DNA of 64,000 nt, taken from Phycisphaeraceae bacterium (GTDB lineage Bacteria > Planctomycetota > Phycisphaerae > Phycisphaerales > SM1A02). Both the position numbers and the translations under genes were made by a program. Shown here in pieces: positions 43,711-52,363 of this stretch (positions are counted from its first letter, which is position 1; each line of letters begins with the position of its first letter). Below the pieces are notes generated by a model that was not told the origin of the DNA, did not search any database, and saw nothing but the letters and a program-made list of their open reading frames with translations. The DNA is taken from the NCBI GenBank assembly GCA_019636735.1, contig JAHBWY010000003.1, forward strand, positions 1 to 64,000, written 5' to 3'.

Positions 43711-43740
43711 ATCCCGCCGGCCCATGGGGACCGGCGGGAT
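43711..43740 (-). terminator. Hairpin downstream of the di-haem oxidoreductase gene
   Basis: A perfect 10-bp stem ATCCCGCCGG/CCGGCGGGAT around a 10-base loop, 31 bases after the stop of the gene ending at 43771. On the minus strand only a weak T-run (CCCGTTCTC) follows, so termination may be partial. Confidence 0.6.
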
Positions 43741-43770
43741 GTGTGAATCAGAGGATGGAACCGGGGGCGA

Positions 43771-45432
43771 TTACTGGCACGGGCCCCACGCTCCAAGCAC
43801 GATGGCGATGTCGGCGCCGTTCACGACGCCGTCGAGGTTGAGGTCGGAGGGCGAGCCGGGGTTCACACCCCAGGCGCCCAGGATCAGCGCGAGGTCGGCG
43901 CCATTGACCGAACCATCCTTGTCGAGGTCGGCAAGGCAACCGCAGTTGTCGGGAATTCCGTCGAAGTTGTTGTCGGTGGCAAGCCCAAGAATGATGTCGA
44001 TGATGTCGGCCTGCCCGTTGAAGTTGCAGTCGGCGAAGGGCTCGTCGCCGTAGTAGGCCAGCGCGAAGTAGTGCAGGTCCTCCATGTCGATCACGCCATC
44101 CTGATTGATGTCGTGGATGGCGCACTCGTCGTCGGGAGTGACGGTCTCGAAGAGGCAGAAGAGCTTGAGCATGATCGCATCGACGATCGTGATCTGCTCA
44201 TCGCCGTCGGCATCGAACTCGAGCTGCCCGAGCGAGCCGAGGAAGTTGATCAGGTGGGCCTGATCCTGAGTGCTCAGGTTCTGGAAGTTGTCCGCCACGA
44301 AGGCTCCCTCGTTGAAGAGCCCGTGCGCCAAGATGACCGCCGTGACGCGATTCTCGAAGGTGTCGCCTGCGATCGAACCGTTGTGCATCATCGATTCGCG
44401 ATTGCGGAGGTTCCAGAGCACCGGCGTGCGCATCTCGCGCTCCGAGGCGCCATCCTGCGCGATCATGTCGGCGAAGTCACCGATGTCATGCAGCAGGAAG
44501 TTGCTGTAGGGGCGGATGGTCTTGCCGCGGATGGCATCTTCCAGCGTCAGGCTGTCCGAGGTGGTCCACTCCGGGGTGTGGCAGATGGCGCAGCCGATCG
44601 CATTGAAGATCACTTCGCCGGTCATGCCCGCCTTCGGCGTCTGCGGGGGAACCCCGAGGTAGCGCTGGAAGTGGGTCACACGGTCGATGAAGGCGAAGCC
44701 ATCCTCGTCCTCGATGTCTTCCGGATCCGGCACCAGGTCACACGCGGCAAGGAGCTTGAGGTCCCCGTTCGGCGCCGTCTCGGTCGGGATGAGCCGGTTG
44801 GTCAGCCCCATCTCGTTGCGTGCGGCGTCGGCGGAGAAGGTGAGCACGGTGGCGACTTGCGCCTTCCAGCCGAAGCGACCTGCGCGGAGTGGGGAGCCCT
44901 TGATGTCTTCGAGCGCCTCGACCCAGTTCACGCGACCGCGGATGCCGTCGCCGTTCAAGTCATCGGGATCGGCGCCGGCAGCGATGTCCTCGTCTGGAAT
45001 CGCCTCGATGAGTCCGAATGCGAGTGAGCTGTTGGTCACGCGACTGGCGGTGTGCGCGCCCATCGGCAGCCACTCCTCGCAGCCGCTGAAGGCCGTGTTC
45101 TGGAAGAGCGACTGCTCCTCGCCGGGCCACAGACTGAAGTTGCCGTCCTCGTCGAGGAAACCGAAGCGCGTTACCGCGAGATTGCCCCAGCCACCCAGCG
45201 GCGAAGTGTGGCAGCTCGCGCAGCTCGCCTTGTTGAAGATCGGCCCGAGGCCCTCTTCGGGAGAAATGCCTCGCAGGTACGCGGCGCGCCCCTCGTTGAA
45301 CAGGTTCATTTCCAACGGCGTCAGCCCTTGCAGCGGCTCGCCAGCCTTGGGCTGCAATTCGATGACTCCGGCGTGCGCTGCGCCAGCAATGAACATGGTC
45401 ACAGCGAGGGTAGAGAAGGACACTCTCATCAT
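43771..45432 (-). CDS. Di-haem oxidoreductase (DHOR) with GC-type dockerin tail
   Basis: A 553-residue secreted protein with a signal peptide (about 1-21, GAAHAG). Residues ~35-400 match the di-haem oxidoreductase/putative thiol oxidoreductase family: GRAAYLRGISPEEGLGPIFNKASCASCH (first haem, CASCH at 71-75), VFSGCEEW-like segments, NEMGLTNRL, a second haem CAICHTPEW (near 280) and RTPVLWNLRNRESMMHNGSI. The C-terminal ~130 residues carry four calcium-loop repeats and end with paired GC-type dockerin units (LADLDKDGSVNGADLALILG, DLNLDGVVNGADIAIVLG) and WGPCQ. A secreted haem enzyme tethered by a dockerin-like tail is unusual. It may relay electrons at the cell surface. A GGAG site precedes the start. 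Confidence 0.8.
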   Translation of the reverse strand: MMRVSFSTLAVTMFIAGAAHAGVIELQPKAGEPLQGLTPLEMNLFNEGRAAYLRGISPEEGLGPIFNKASCASCHTSPLGGWGNLAVTRFGFLDEDGNFSLWPGEEQSLFQNTAFSGCEEWLPMGAHTASRVTNSSLAFGLIEAIPDEDIAAGADPDDLNGDGIRGRVNWVEALEDIKGSPLRAGRFGWKAQVATVLTFSADAARNEMGLTNRLIPTETAPNGDLKLLAACDLVPDPEDIEDEDGFAFIDRVTHFQRYLGVPPQTPKAGMTGEVIFNAIGCAICHTPEWTTSDSLTLEDAIRGKTIRPYSNFLLHDIGDFADMIAQDGASEREMRTPVLWNLRNRESMMHNGSIAGDTFENRVTAVILAHGLFNEGAFVADNFQNLSTQDQAHLINFLGSLGQLEFDADGDEQITIVDAIMLKLFCLFETVTPDDECAIHDINQDGVIDMEDLHYFALAYYGDEPFADCNFNGQADIIDIILGLATDNNFDGIPDNCGCLADLDKDGSVNGADLALILGAWGVNPGSPSDLNLDGVVNGADIAIVLGAWGPCQ

Positions 45433-45753
45433 GGTGAGGGGCTCCGAGCTTCAATCGGACTGGACTTGGTGGAACTGAGCGGGGAAGTGGCGAACGGAAA
45501 CGGATGCGAACATCTCTGCAACTCTCTCAGCAGAGAAACGGACCTCTTTCCGTCCATCCGGTCGAAAGGATGCAGGGAAGAACGGAAACCGAACGGAATA
45601 TGCAGGACCAATCGAAAATCTGCCTTGGTGACTCAGGATCGGCCCTTCGAACACGGCTAGTCTAACCCGTCGCGTGATTCTGGCTAGTCCAGAAAGCGCC
45701 GAAGTTGCCACTCTCAGGACGCGCCGCCAAGAGTTCGGCGTGAAGACCGCACC
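45433..45753. promoter_or_regulatory. Divergent intergenic region with an inverted repeat
   Basis: This 321-base gap separates the DHOR gene from the TPR gene. An inverted repeat TTCTGG-CTAGT-CCAGAA (45678-45694) lies about 60 bases before the TPR start and could be an operator. GAACGGAAAC is repeated near 45494 and 45579. No clear -35/-10 pair was found. Confidence 0.35.
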
Positions 45754-46800
45754 ATGCCACTGATAACCATCTCGATTCTCAATGCCAGCGTGATGCTCGC
45801 GCCAATCCAGACCGATATCGTGGCGAAGATTTCTTCGGCGAGTGTCGTGGCGCAGGCGGTTCCGCCAAGCGTCCCGAATCGCGCGCCTCCCTCGCCTCCG
45901 CCGTCGCCACCTGCGGGCGCTCCCGCCGGCACGGATCCGTCAAAGCCACCTCTGCCCACGAGAGAGTCCACGCCAAGACCCGCCGTGCCCGCACCACAGG
46001 GCGCGCCGCCAAGTCAGGGCATGACGGGCGTGGTCGAGACGGCCGATGGGTCGAGGTATCCCGACGATCGACGACTCATCCTGGTGCGGCGCGGCATTCG
46101 CGCGGGGCGCTTTGAAGAGGCGGAAATGATCGCGCGCACGGTTCTGAATGAGCAGCCGGACATTGATCGTGCCGTCTTCTTCCTTGCGCTGGCGATTCAC
46201 AAGCAGAAGCGCTACGGGCAGGCGCGCGAACTCCTTGAGCGGGCGATGCTTTCTTCGCAGCCCTATCCGGAGCGCGGACATGTCGCCCATTTCCTCGGCT
46301 GGTGCTGCTACTACACCGGTGATCTCGCGAGTGCGCGCCACTACTTCGAGATCCACGCCTCGCACTGGCCGAACTTCGACGACACGCACTACGGGCTCGG
46401 AGTGATCGCACTCGACGAGGATCGCATCGTCGACGCCGAGGAGTCGTTCAAGACAGCACTGCGCCTCCAGCAGATGCAGCCCGATGACATTCGCTCACAG
46501 GCGAAGACGGTGGCGCGGCTGGGCGATGTCGCGCTGCGCCAGGATCAGATCGAGGTTGCCATCGGGCGGTACGAGTCCGCGGTGCGCCTCTGGAGCGATC
46601 ACTATGAAGCGTGGGCGCGTCTCGCTCGCCTCTATCACCGGGAGGGGCGCGAGGAAGATGCGGAACGCGCCGAGCGCGAAGAGCAGTTGGCGCGAGTCCG
46701 GATGGGCCGTGCTGAGGCGAGCGTGCTCGACGGAGCGGCGATCGACCCTGGAACGAATGAGCCCGAGCAACCAAGCGGCGCACCGACCCCGGCGCCATGA
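45754..46800 (+). CDS. TPR protein, probably exported
   Basis: A 348-residue protein. The first ~40 residues are hydrophobic and may be a signal or anchor. A Pro/Ala-rich linker (about 38-95) follows, then about five TPR-like helix pairs (about 105-320), such as RYGQARELLERAML, VAHFLGWCCYYTGDLASARHYFEIHASHWPNFDDTHYGLG and YEAWARLARLYHREGREEDAERAE. TPR arrays bind partners. The CRTAC1 gene begins 26 bases after the stop, so the two are likely co-transcribed, mirroring the TPR and FG-GAP pairing at 29432-38499. Confidence 0.7.
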   Translation: MPLITISILNASVMLAPIQTDIVAKISSASVVAQAVPPSVPNRAPPSPPPSPPAGAPAGTDPSKPPLPTRESTPRPAVPAPQGAPPSQGMTGVVETADGSRYPDDRRLILVRRGIRAGRFEEAEMIARTVLNEQPDIDRAVFFLALAIHKQKRYGQARELLERAMLSSQPYPERGHVAHFLGWCCYYTGDLASARHYFEIHASHWPNFDDTHYGLGVIALDEDRIVDAEESFKTALRLQQMQPDDIRSQAKTVARLGDVALRQDQIEVAIGRYESAVRLWSDHYEAWARLARLYHREGREEDAERAEREEQLARVRMGRAEASVLDGAAIDPGTNEPEQPSGAPTPAP

Positions 46801-46825
46801 CGATGAACCTGACCCAAGGAGTGCG

Positions 46826-48583
46826 ATGCTGATGCGTGATCGAGTGAATCGTGGTCGCTTTGCGTTTGGCGTGGCGCTGATTGGAGTCTCGCTCGCCGGT
46901 GTGGCCGTGCCAGTCGGCGCAGCGTCGGCGCAGCAGGCGGAACCGAGCGCGGAGAGGGGACCAATCCACTTCTCCGACGGGAGCAGCGCCAGCGGTCTCA
47001 TCAAGGTGGTGACCACCACCGGGTCGAACCCAAGTCGCTCGGTCCTCGAGGTGAAGGGGTGCGGCCTGCTGGTGATCGACTTCGACAATGACGGTCACCT
47101 CGATCTCTTCCTGCCCAATGGGGCAACGCTCGAAGACCCAGAGGCGGGGCCCGGCGCCAAGTTGCTGCGGAACAACGGTGATGGCACCTTCACCGAAGTC
47201 ACGGCCGAGAGCGGCATCAACCTCACGCGCTGGGCCTTCGGCGGCGCCGTCGGTGACTTCGACGGTGATGGCCTCGATGACATCTATGTCTGCTGCTACG
47301 GGCCCGATGTGCTTCTGAAGAACATGGGCGGCGGGCGCTTCGAAGATTGGACCGCGAAGGCGGGCGTGGCGACGCCGGGCTGGAGTGCGCAGGCGGCCTT
47401 TGCTGATCTTGACGGCGACGGCGATCTCGACCTCTTCGTGACGCGCTACCTCGACTTCGACCCGGAGCGAGCGATGCCGCCCACTCGATTCAAGGGAGTC
47501 GAGGTGATGTCGGGGCCGCATGGCTATCCGCCGCTCGTCGACTTCCTCTACGAGAACATGGGCGACGGGACTTTCGTCGACCGCAGCGAGGAGAGCGGCA
47601 TCCGCGCGGCGAAGCCCGCCTTCGGTCTCGCGGTGGTCATCGCCGACTTCAATGACAACGGCTTGCCTGACATTCTTGTCGGCAACGACAGCCAGAACAA
47701 TCACCTCTTCGTCAACGAAGGGGGCCTGCGCTTTCGAGACCAGGCGATGCGCCGCGGTGTCGGCACCAACATGGAGGGATCGGCGCAGGCGACCATGGGA
47801 ACGGCGCTGGGCGATGTCAACAACGACGGTCTGCCCGACCTCTTCACGACCGTCTTCTCGAGCGACACGAACACGCTCTATGTGAACACGCATCGTTTCT
47901 TCTTTGATGATCGGACGAATCAGTATGGTGTGGGGGCACCGAGCCGTGCGCTGCTGGGCTGGGCGGCGGCGTTCGCCGACTTTGATCATGACGGTCTCGA
48001 AGACCTTGTCGTCGTGAATGGCCATGTCTATCCGCAGGCGACGCGCGCCTCCATGGACTCCGACTACGAGCAGCCGCCGCTGGTGATGCATCGACAGGGC
48101 CAGCGCTTCGTTCCCGTCGACGCAGGCGAAGTCATGCGGCAGAGCTTCCGCGATCGCGCCATGGTCGTCGCGGACTTCGATGGTGACGGCGACCTTGATC
48201 TGGTAGTGGCCGGGGTCAATCAGCCGCTCCGATTCCTGCGCAACGACCACGGGGGCGCCGATGACTGGATCATCGTGACCTTGCGCGATGCGAGACCGGG
48301 CTCGAAGAACCACCGGGGGATCGGCGCGAAGATCGAGTTGCTGGGGCAGGCGGATCAGCCGATGCCGGGAGTGTCCGAAGGCGACGCGGCGCGGAGCCGA
48401 TTGGCCACACGCTGGTTCTGGGGCGGCGGTCCGTTCATGAGCAATTGGGCACCGGTGGCGCACTTCGGCCTGGGCGATCGCCCCGGACCGTTCACGCTGC
48501 GCATCACCTGGCCCGATCGCACCGTGCAGGAAGTGCCCGGCGTGACGAGGGGAGCCCGGATCGAGGTCCGTCGCGAGTCGTGA
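46826..48583 (+). CDS. Secreted CRTAC1-type FG-GAP/UnbV protein
   Basis: A 585-residue protein starting at the ATG at 46826 behind AAGGAG (an ATG six bases later is also possible). The signal peptide spans about 1-36 (AAS-AQQ). FG-GAP units with calcium loops run through residues ~60-430 (DFDNDGHLDLFL, DFDGDGLDDIYV, DLDGDGDLDLFV, DFNDNGLPDILV, DVNNDGLPDLFT, DFDHDGLEDLVV, DFDGDGDLDLVV). They are followed by an ASPIC/UnbV domain (about 480-575, GIGAKIELLG and PFTLRITWPDRTVQEVPGV). It is close in architecture to the CRTAC1 protein at 36640, but uses a cleavable signal rather than a membrane anchor. Confidence 0.85.
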   Translation: MLMRDRVNRGRFAFGVALIGVSLAGVAVPVGAASAQQAEPSAERGPIHFSDGSSASGLIKVVTTTGSNPSRSVLEVKGCGLLVIDFDNDGHLDLFLPNGATLEDPEAGPGAKLLRNNGDGTFTEVTAESGINLTRWAFGGAVGDFDGDGLDDIYVCCYGPDVLLKNMGGGRFEDWTAKAGVATPGWSAQAAFADLDGDGDLDLFVTRYLDFDPERAMPPTRFKGVEVMSGPHGYPPLVDFLYENMGDGTFVDRSEESGIRAAKPAFGLAVVIADFNDNGLPDILVGNDSQNNHLFVNEGGLRFRDQAMRRGVGTNMEGSAQATMGTALGDVNNDGLPDLFTTVFSSDTNTLYVNTHRFFFDDRTNQYGVGAPSRALLGWAAAFADFDHDGLEDLVVVNGHVYPQATRASMDSDYEQPPLVMHRQGQRFVPVDAGEVMRQSFRDRAMVVADFDGDGDLDLVVAGVNQPLRFLRNDHGGADDWIIVTLRDARPGSKNHRGIGAKIELLGQADQPMPGVSEGDAARSRLATRWFWGGGPFMSNWAPVAHFGLGDRPGPFTLRITWPDRTVQEVPGVTRGARIEVRRES

Positions 48584-48651
48584 GCGGTGGGTGGCGATCG
48601 GGGCGGAGGAGTCGATCGAGGCGGTTCGTGCAGAGGGTTTCGGCCCATCGG

Positions 48652-48674
48652 GCTCGCCCGGTGAACGGGCGAGC
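48652..48674. terminator. Hairpin between convergent genes
   Basis: A perfect 8-bp stem GCTCGCCC/GGGCGAGC with a 7-base loop sits in the gap between the convergent CRTAC1 and cardiolipin-synthase-like genes. There is no T-run on either side. Confidence 0.4.
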
Positions 48675-48714
48675 GCATCGGCCGGCGCGGCGGACCGGTC
48701 CGAATGACCCGCGC

Positions 48715-50148
48715 TCAGAGCAGCGGACTGAGCAGGCCGGCGGCGTTCTGCGCCAAGCGATCCTGCCAGCGGCGGTGGCGCCACGCGTGGGGCGAGAGCA
48801 CGACCGACTGATCCATGTAGCCCTGCTGATGGAAGCGCAACTGGCTCGCGAAGTCGGTGTCATAGATGAGCACGCTCTGCTCGAAGTTGATCTCGAAGCT
48901 GCGGCGGTCGAGATTCGCAGTCATCACCATGGCGAGCGAACGATCGACGGTGATCGTCTTCGCGTGCAGCAGGCCCCTGGTGAACTCGTGGATGTGCACG
49001 CCAGAATCCATCAGGCTCTCGTAGTGGCTGCGGCTGGCGAGCCCGACGAGTCGACTGTCATTGCGCTGCGGTACCACCAGGTGGACCTCGACGCCGCGTC
49101 GGGCGGCAATCGCCATCGACTGGTGGAGAGCGGCATCGGGCACGAAGTAGGGGGTTGTAAAAACGAGCTCCTCGCGAGCAACCTGCACGGCCGCCTGCAC
49201 GAGACTCGTCATCGCGGCATTGTTGAAGTTCGGGCCCGTCGCGACGGTCTGCGCCGCGATGCCGTTGTCAAGAACGGGCGGGTGAACGGAGAGAAGATCC
49301 TCGAGGGACTCATTGGTATCGAGGAACCAGTCTTCCAGGAAGATGAGCTGGAGCTCGCGCACGAGCGGACCTTCGATGCGCACGGAGCAATCCACCCAGG
49401 GGGCGTAGCGCGCCTTGGGTGCGAACCCGGCGGCGGCGATGTTCTGACTGCCAGTGAAGGCGATGAGGCCATCGACGACCAGAAGCTTGCGATGGTTGCG
49501 GACATCGATGCGTCGGGCGAGGCCGCGAAGAAAGTGAACGGGCAGCGCTTCAGCCACCTGCACGCCACCACCCTCGATCGCGCGGCGCAACGGGCTTCGC
49601 AGGAACGCGCGGCTGCCGAGGCCGTCGACCATGAGGCGAACCTTGACGCCCCGCGCGGCGGCGCGTCGAAGGGAATCCCCGATGCGCTCGCCCGCGGCGT
49701 CAGCCAGGTAGATATAGGTGAGCAGGTGGACATGGTGCGACGCGCCGTCGATCGCCTCGACCATGCGGTCGAGCATTTCGTCGGTGTCACCGTGCAGCGA
49801 GAGGCGATTCCCGGCCGTCGCATGGCTGTTGCTGACGCTTTCGGCCAGTCGTGCGAGTTGCTGTTCCACCGGAGAGAGGGTGGAACTTCTCGCGCGCGGA
49901 TCCTTGTGAATGTGGACCTCCGGGCGATCCAGGCGCGCGAGAATCTCCTTGTGGCGCCGCATGCGATAGCGGCCGAACCACACCTCGCCCAGCAACAGGT
50001 AGGCGATGACACCGGCGATCGGGATGGTCATGACCACCACCACCCACGCGAGCGCCACCGAGGGGCGATCGCCCTTGCGGATCACCACCCAGCCCGCAGC
50101 CGCGAGCTGAAGAAGGAATCCGGCGATGATGACGGCGAAGTGGAGCAG
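48715..50148 (-). CDS. Cardiolipin synthase / phospholipase D-family enzyme
   Basis: Two HKD motifs mark the phospholipase D fold: HRKLLVVDG and HAKTITVDR. Two N-terminal spans (FAVIIAGFLLQLAAAGWVV and VALAWVVVVMTIPIAGVIAYLLLG), RSPLRRAIEGGGV and DCSVRIEGPLVREL fit cardiolipin synthases that join two phosphatidylglycerols in the membrane. The start is unusual. The first membrane span begins before any ATG, GTG or TTG in frame, and the only near-cognate start is a CTG at 50148. A GTG at 50088 would give 457 residues but lose the first span. The gene is the last of a run of four on this strand, beginning at the FtsQ-like gene. Confidence 0.85.
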   Translation of the reverse strand: MLHFAVIIAGFLLQLAAAGWVVIRKGDRPSVALAWVVVVMTIPIAGVIAYLLLGEVWFGRYRMRRHKEILARLDRPEVHIHKDPRARSSTLSPVEQQLARLAESVSNSHATAGNRLSLHGDTDEMLDRMVEAIDGASHHVHLLTYIYLADAAGERIGDSLRRAAARGVKVRLMVDGLGSRAFLRSPLRRAIEGGGVQVAEALPVHFLRGLARRIDVRNHRKLLVVDGLIAFTGSQNIAAAGFAPKARYAPWVDCSVRIEGPLVRELQLIFLEDWFLDTNESLEDLLSVHPPVLDNGIAAQTVATGPNFNNAAMTSLVQAAVQVAREELVFTTPYFVPDAALHQSMAIAARRGVEVHLVVPQRNDSRLVGLASRSHYESLMDSGVHIHEFTRGLLHAKTITVDRSLAMVMTANLDRRSFEINFEQSVLIYDTDFASQLRFHQQGYMDQSVVLSPHAWRHRRWQDRLAQNAAGLLSPLL

Positions 50149-50225
50149 GTCGGCGTCGCAGTCTGGCCGCGCCCAGAATCACGGCGGGCCGATGGTGACC
50201 TTCAAGGGCGGTGTGGCGCGCATCA

Positions 50226-50693
50226 TCATGCGACGATCGCCACCACTTCGAAGCGCTTCTCGCCCCTTGGCAGCACGACCCGGATCGTCTCTCCGATCCT
50301 GGCGCGCATCAGGGCTTCGCCCATGGGGCTCGACACGGTGACCTCGATCCAGTCGGAGTCGTCGTCGGTCAGCGAGCCGACGAGCTTGAAGAGCTCGATC
50401 GACGAAGAACCCACTTCGCGAAGCTGGACCACCGCACCGAGAAAGACCATGTCCTCGGGCACTTCCATGTTCTCGCCCACCACCTGCACGCGGGCCAGGC
50501 GGGCCTCCAGATCGCGAATCTTCGCCTCGTTGTGGCCCTGATCCTCGCGTGCGGCGTGATAGTCGGCGTTCTCCTTGAGATCGCCCTGGGCCCGCGCCTC
50601 GGCAATCCGCTCCGAAATGGCCTTGCGCGCAAGAATGCACTCGGCCAGCTGGGCCTCGATGCGCTCCTTGTCGGCCTTGGAGATCAGCTCCAT
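50226..50693 (-). CDS. greA: Transcription elongation factor GreA
   Basis: A 155-residue protein (E. coli GreA 158). The N-terminal half is an antiparallel coiled coil with the acidic tip in [19 protein letters not shown], which enters the RNA polymerase secondary channel and promotes transcript cleavage. The C-terminal half is the FKBP-like domain ([42 protein letters not shown]). Its start overlaps the end of the membrane-protein gene by 10 bases. It lies upstream of the cardiolipin-synthase-like gene. Confidence 0.95.
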   Translation of the reverse strand: MELISKADKERIEAQLAECILARKAISERIAEARAQGDLKENADYHAAREDQGHNEAKIRDLEARLARVQVVGENMEVPEDMVFLGAVVQLREVGSSSIELFKLVGSLTDDDSDWIEVTVSSPMGEALMRARIGETIRVVLPRGEKRFEVVAIVA

Positions 50694-51394
50694 GCTTCGA
50701 GCCTATCGCGGTGCGCGGGCATGAGCAACCCGCGGCGCTCATCCCGGGAGCGCTCGCGCCGCCGCCGCACGACGCCGACGAGCAGCGCCAGCGCCCACGC
50801 GACGAGCGCCACGCCAAGCGCACCCTCGGCGGCGGCCCAGTCGCGCGGCGCAGGTGGCGCGCCTCCGGGTGAAGCGAGCGCGAGAAGCGCTTCGAGCGGG
50901 CCGCCGTGGACGCTCGGGAATGGCGCGACCCATTGCGGTGCAACGGCGCGCAGCGGCATGGCACCGAGCGCCACGAGCAGGACGAGCGCCATCGCCGTGG
51001 TGCGCACCCAGCGGCGCGCCGATGGCGTGGCCGCGGCGACGATCGCGCCGACGGTCAGGACACCAATCGCCAGCATCGCCATGATGAGCGCCATGCGCAC
51101 CGGTGGCCACGGGGTCACGAGTCGCAGAGGCCAGAGCACCATGTTCACCATGCCGAGCACCACGATGAGGTCGAGCACCGTGTCGCGCCATGGTGTTCGA
51201 GTGGGGCCCTGGCTCAAGCGCAGAAGAGGCCACGCCACCATCGCGCCGATGGCGCTCGAGAGGATCATCAACCGGACGGCTGGCGTGTAGCTGCTCGTCG
51301 CTGCAATCAGCGGTGGCTGAATGCCCATCGACGCGATCCATGAGAGGAAGAGCCACGCCGAGGCGAGGAGAATGAGGCCGCGTGGAAGTGGCAT
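50684..51394 (-). CDS. Polytopic membrane protein of unknown function
   Basis: A 236-residue protein with about six hydrophobic spans (near 5-27, 43-59, 74-92, 98-121, 132-152, 190-212) and a basic C-terminal tail of ~25 residues. No conserved motif is recognised. It overlaps greA by 10 bases and follows the FtsQ-like gene by 13 bases, so it is probably in the same operon. Confidence 0.6.
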   Translation of the reverse strand: MPLPRGLILLASAWLFLSWIASMGIQPPLIAATSSYTPAVRLMILSSAIGAMVAWPLLRLSQGPTRTPWRDTVLDLIVVLGMVNMVLWPLRLVTPWPPVRMALIMAMLAIGVLTVGAIVAAATPSARRWVRTTAMALVLLVALGAMPLRAVAPQWVAPFPSVHGGPLEALLALASPGGAPPAPRDWAAAEGALGVALVAWALALLVGVVRRRRERSRDERRGLLMPAHRDRLEAWS

Positions 51395-51407
51395 GATGGA
51401 CGCGCGA

Positions 51408-52220
51408 TTATCGTCGCATACCGACGAAGTCGCCCGTCAGGTTCAGTTCGCCATCGCCCACGGCATCGATGCGGCCGTAATGGTCATAGAGGAACTGGAG
51501 GTACGAGAGTTTCTGGTGGGTGGGCACCTCGGCGGCGGAGCCTTCACCCGGGGCGCGGCCCCAGCGGAGCTTGGCATCTCTCGTGGTGCGAAGCGTGAGC
51601 GAGCCGTCGTCGCGATAGCGCGAAGTGTCGACGGAAGCGATCTGCGCCCGGAAGGGACGCTCATCGAGCACTCGAAGGAGTGCGAGCGCTGCGGTCACTT
51701 CACCACCGCCGTAGCGCTCGCCGGGTGCCACCGGTCGCGGCGCACGGACACCGGTAATGCGCGGGAAGGCGGGAGCTGCGGCGGGGAGGTAGCTCCGGGG
51801 CAGGAGCCTGCCGCGCGAATCGATGAGGTGATCGCCATCGTCATCGCGCACGAGCGCCGCGGGCTCGGCCCAGGTCGCGCGCACCTCGACGGCACCGAGC
51901 GCAGAGCGCCGCACCTGCGAGAGCGTCTCGATCCACCCGGTCGCAAAGAGCGCGTCGGCAGCAACGCGGAGTCCATCCTGGTCGAAGGGGCTGCCGGAGA
52001 GCTGCTCGCGCACAAGCTCCTCGAGCGGGGCGAGGTCGGCGGGAGTCATCCACACGGGCGCGTTGACGAAGTTGACGCGGATGCCGTCGGAAGAGCGTGC
52101 CAGATCGGCTCGCGCAACCAGCGAGGGGACCGTGGCCACGATCACCGTAGCTCCGCCGACCAGGGCGGCGACCCACGCGGCGGCAATGCCGGCGATGCGA
52201 AGTCGTCGAAGTCGCTCCAT
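51408..52220 (-). CDS. FtsQ/POTRA-like membrane protein
   Basis: A 270-residue protein with one N-terminal span (about 10-32, IAGIAAAWVAALVGGATVIVAT) and an extracytoplasmic region. A POTRA-like first part (MTPADLAPLEELVREQLSGSPFDQDGLRVAADALFATGWIETLSQVRR) leads to a beta-rich second part (AALVRDDDGDHLIDSRGRLLPRSYLPAAAPAFPRITGV). This is the layout of FtsQ/DivIB division proteins, although sequence identity is weak. If correct, it sits outside the cell-wall gene cluster seen at 58762-62472, where ftsQ usually lies. The gene heads a four-gene run and is divergent from the SOUL lipoprotein gene. Confidence 0.55.
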   Translation of the reverse strand: MERLRRLRIAGIAAAWVAALVGGATVIVATVPSLVARADLARSSDGIRVNFVNAPVWMTPADLAPLEELVREQLSGSPFDQDGLRVAADALFATGWIETLSQVRRSALGAVEVRATWAEPAALVRDDDGDHLIDSRGRLLPRSYLPAAAPAFPRITGVRAPRPVAPGERYGGGEVTAALALLRVLDERPFRAQIASVDTSRYRDDGSLTLRTTRDAKLRWGRAPGEGSAAEVPTHQKLSYLQFLYDHYGRIDAVGDGELNLTGDFVGMRR

Positions 52221-52363
52221 TCCATGACACTATCGGAACGGCGCTTCGTCTGACTTCAGCCTTCAGCGGATTCAAAGGGGGCTGGCCATGACCCCCGACT
52301 CTGGAAACCCCTTCGGCCCGGTGGCTGGCGAATCCCGAGAGCCCCGTAGACGAACACTGCCGC

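Noticed and set aside
46448..48784. A 778-codon minus-strand open frame over the TPR and CRTAC1 genes
   Set aside because: Shadow of the two real genes; its composition mirrors the calcium-loop repeats read in reverse.
48445..50541. A 698-codon plus-strand open frame over the cardiolipin-synthase-like gene
   Set aside because: Antisense to a gene with two clear HKD motifs.
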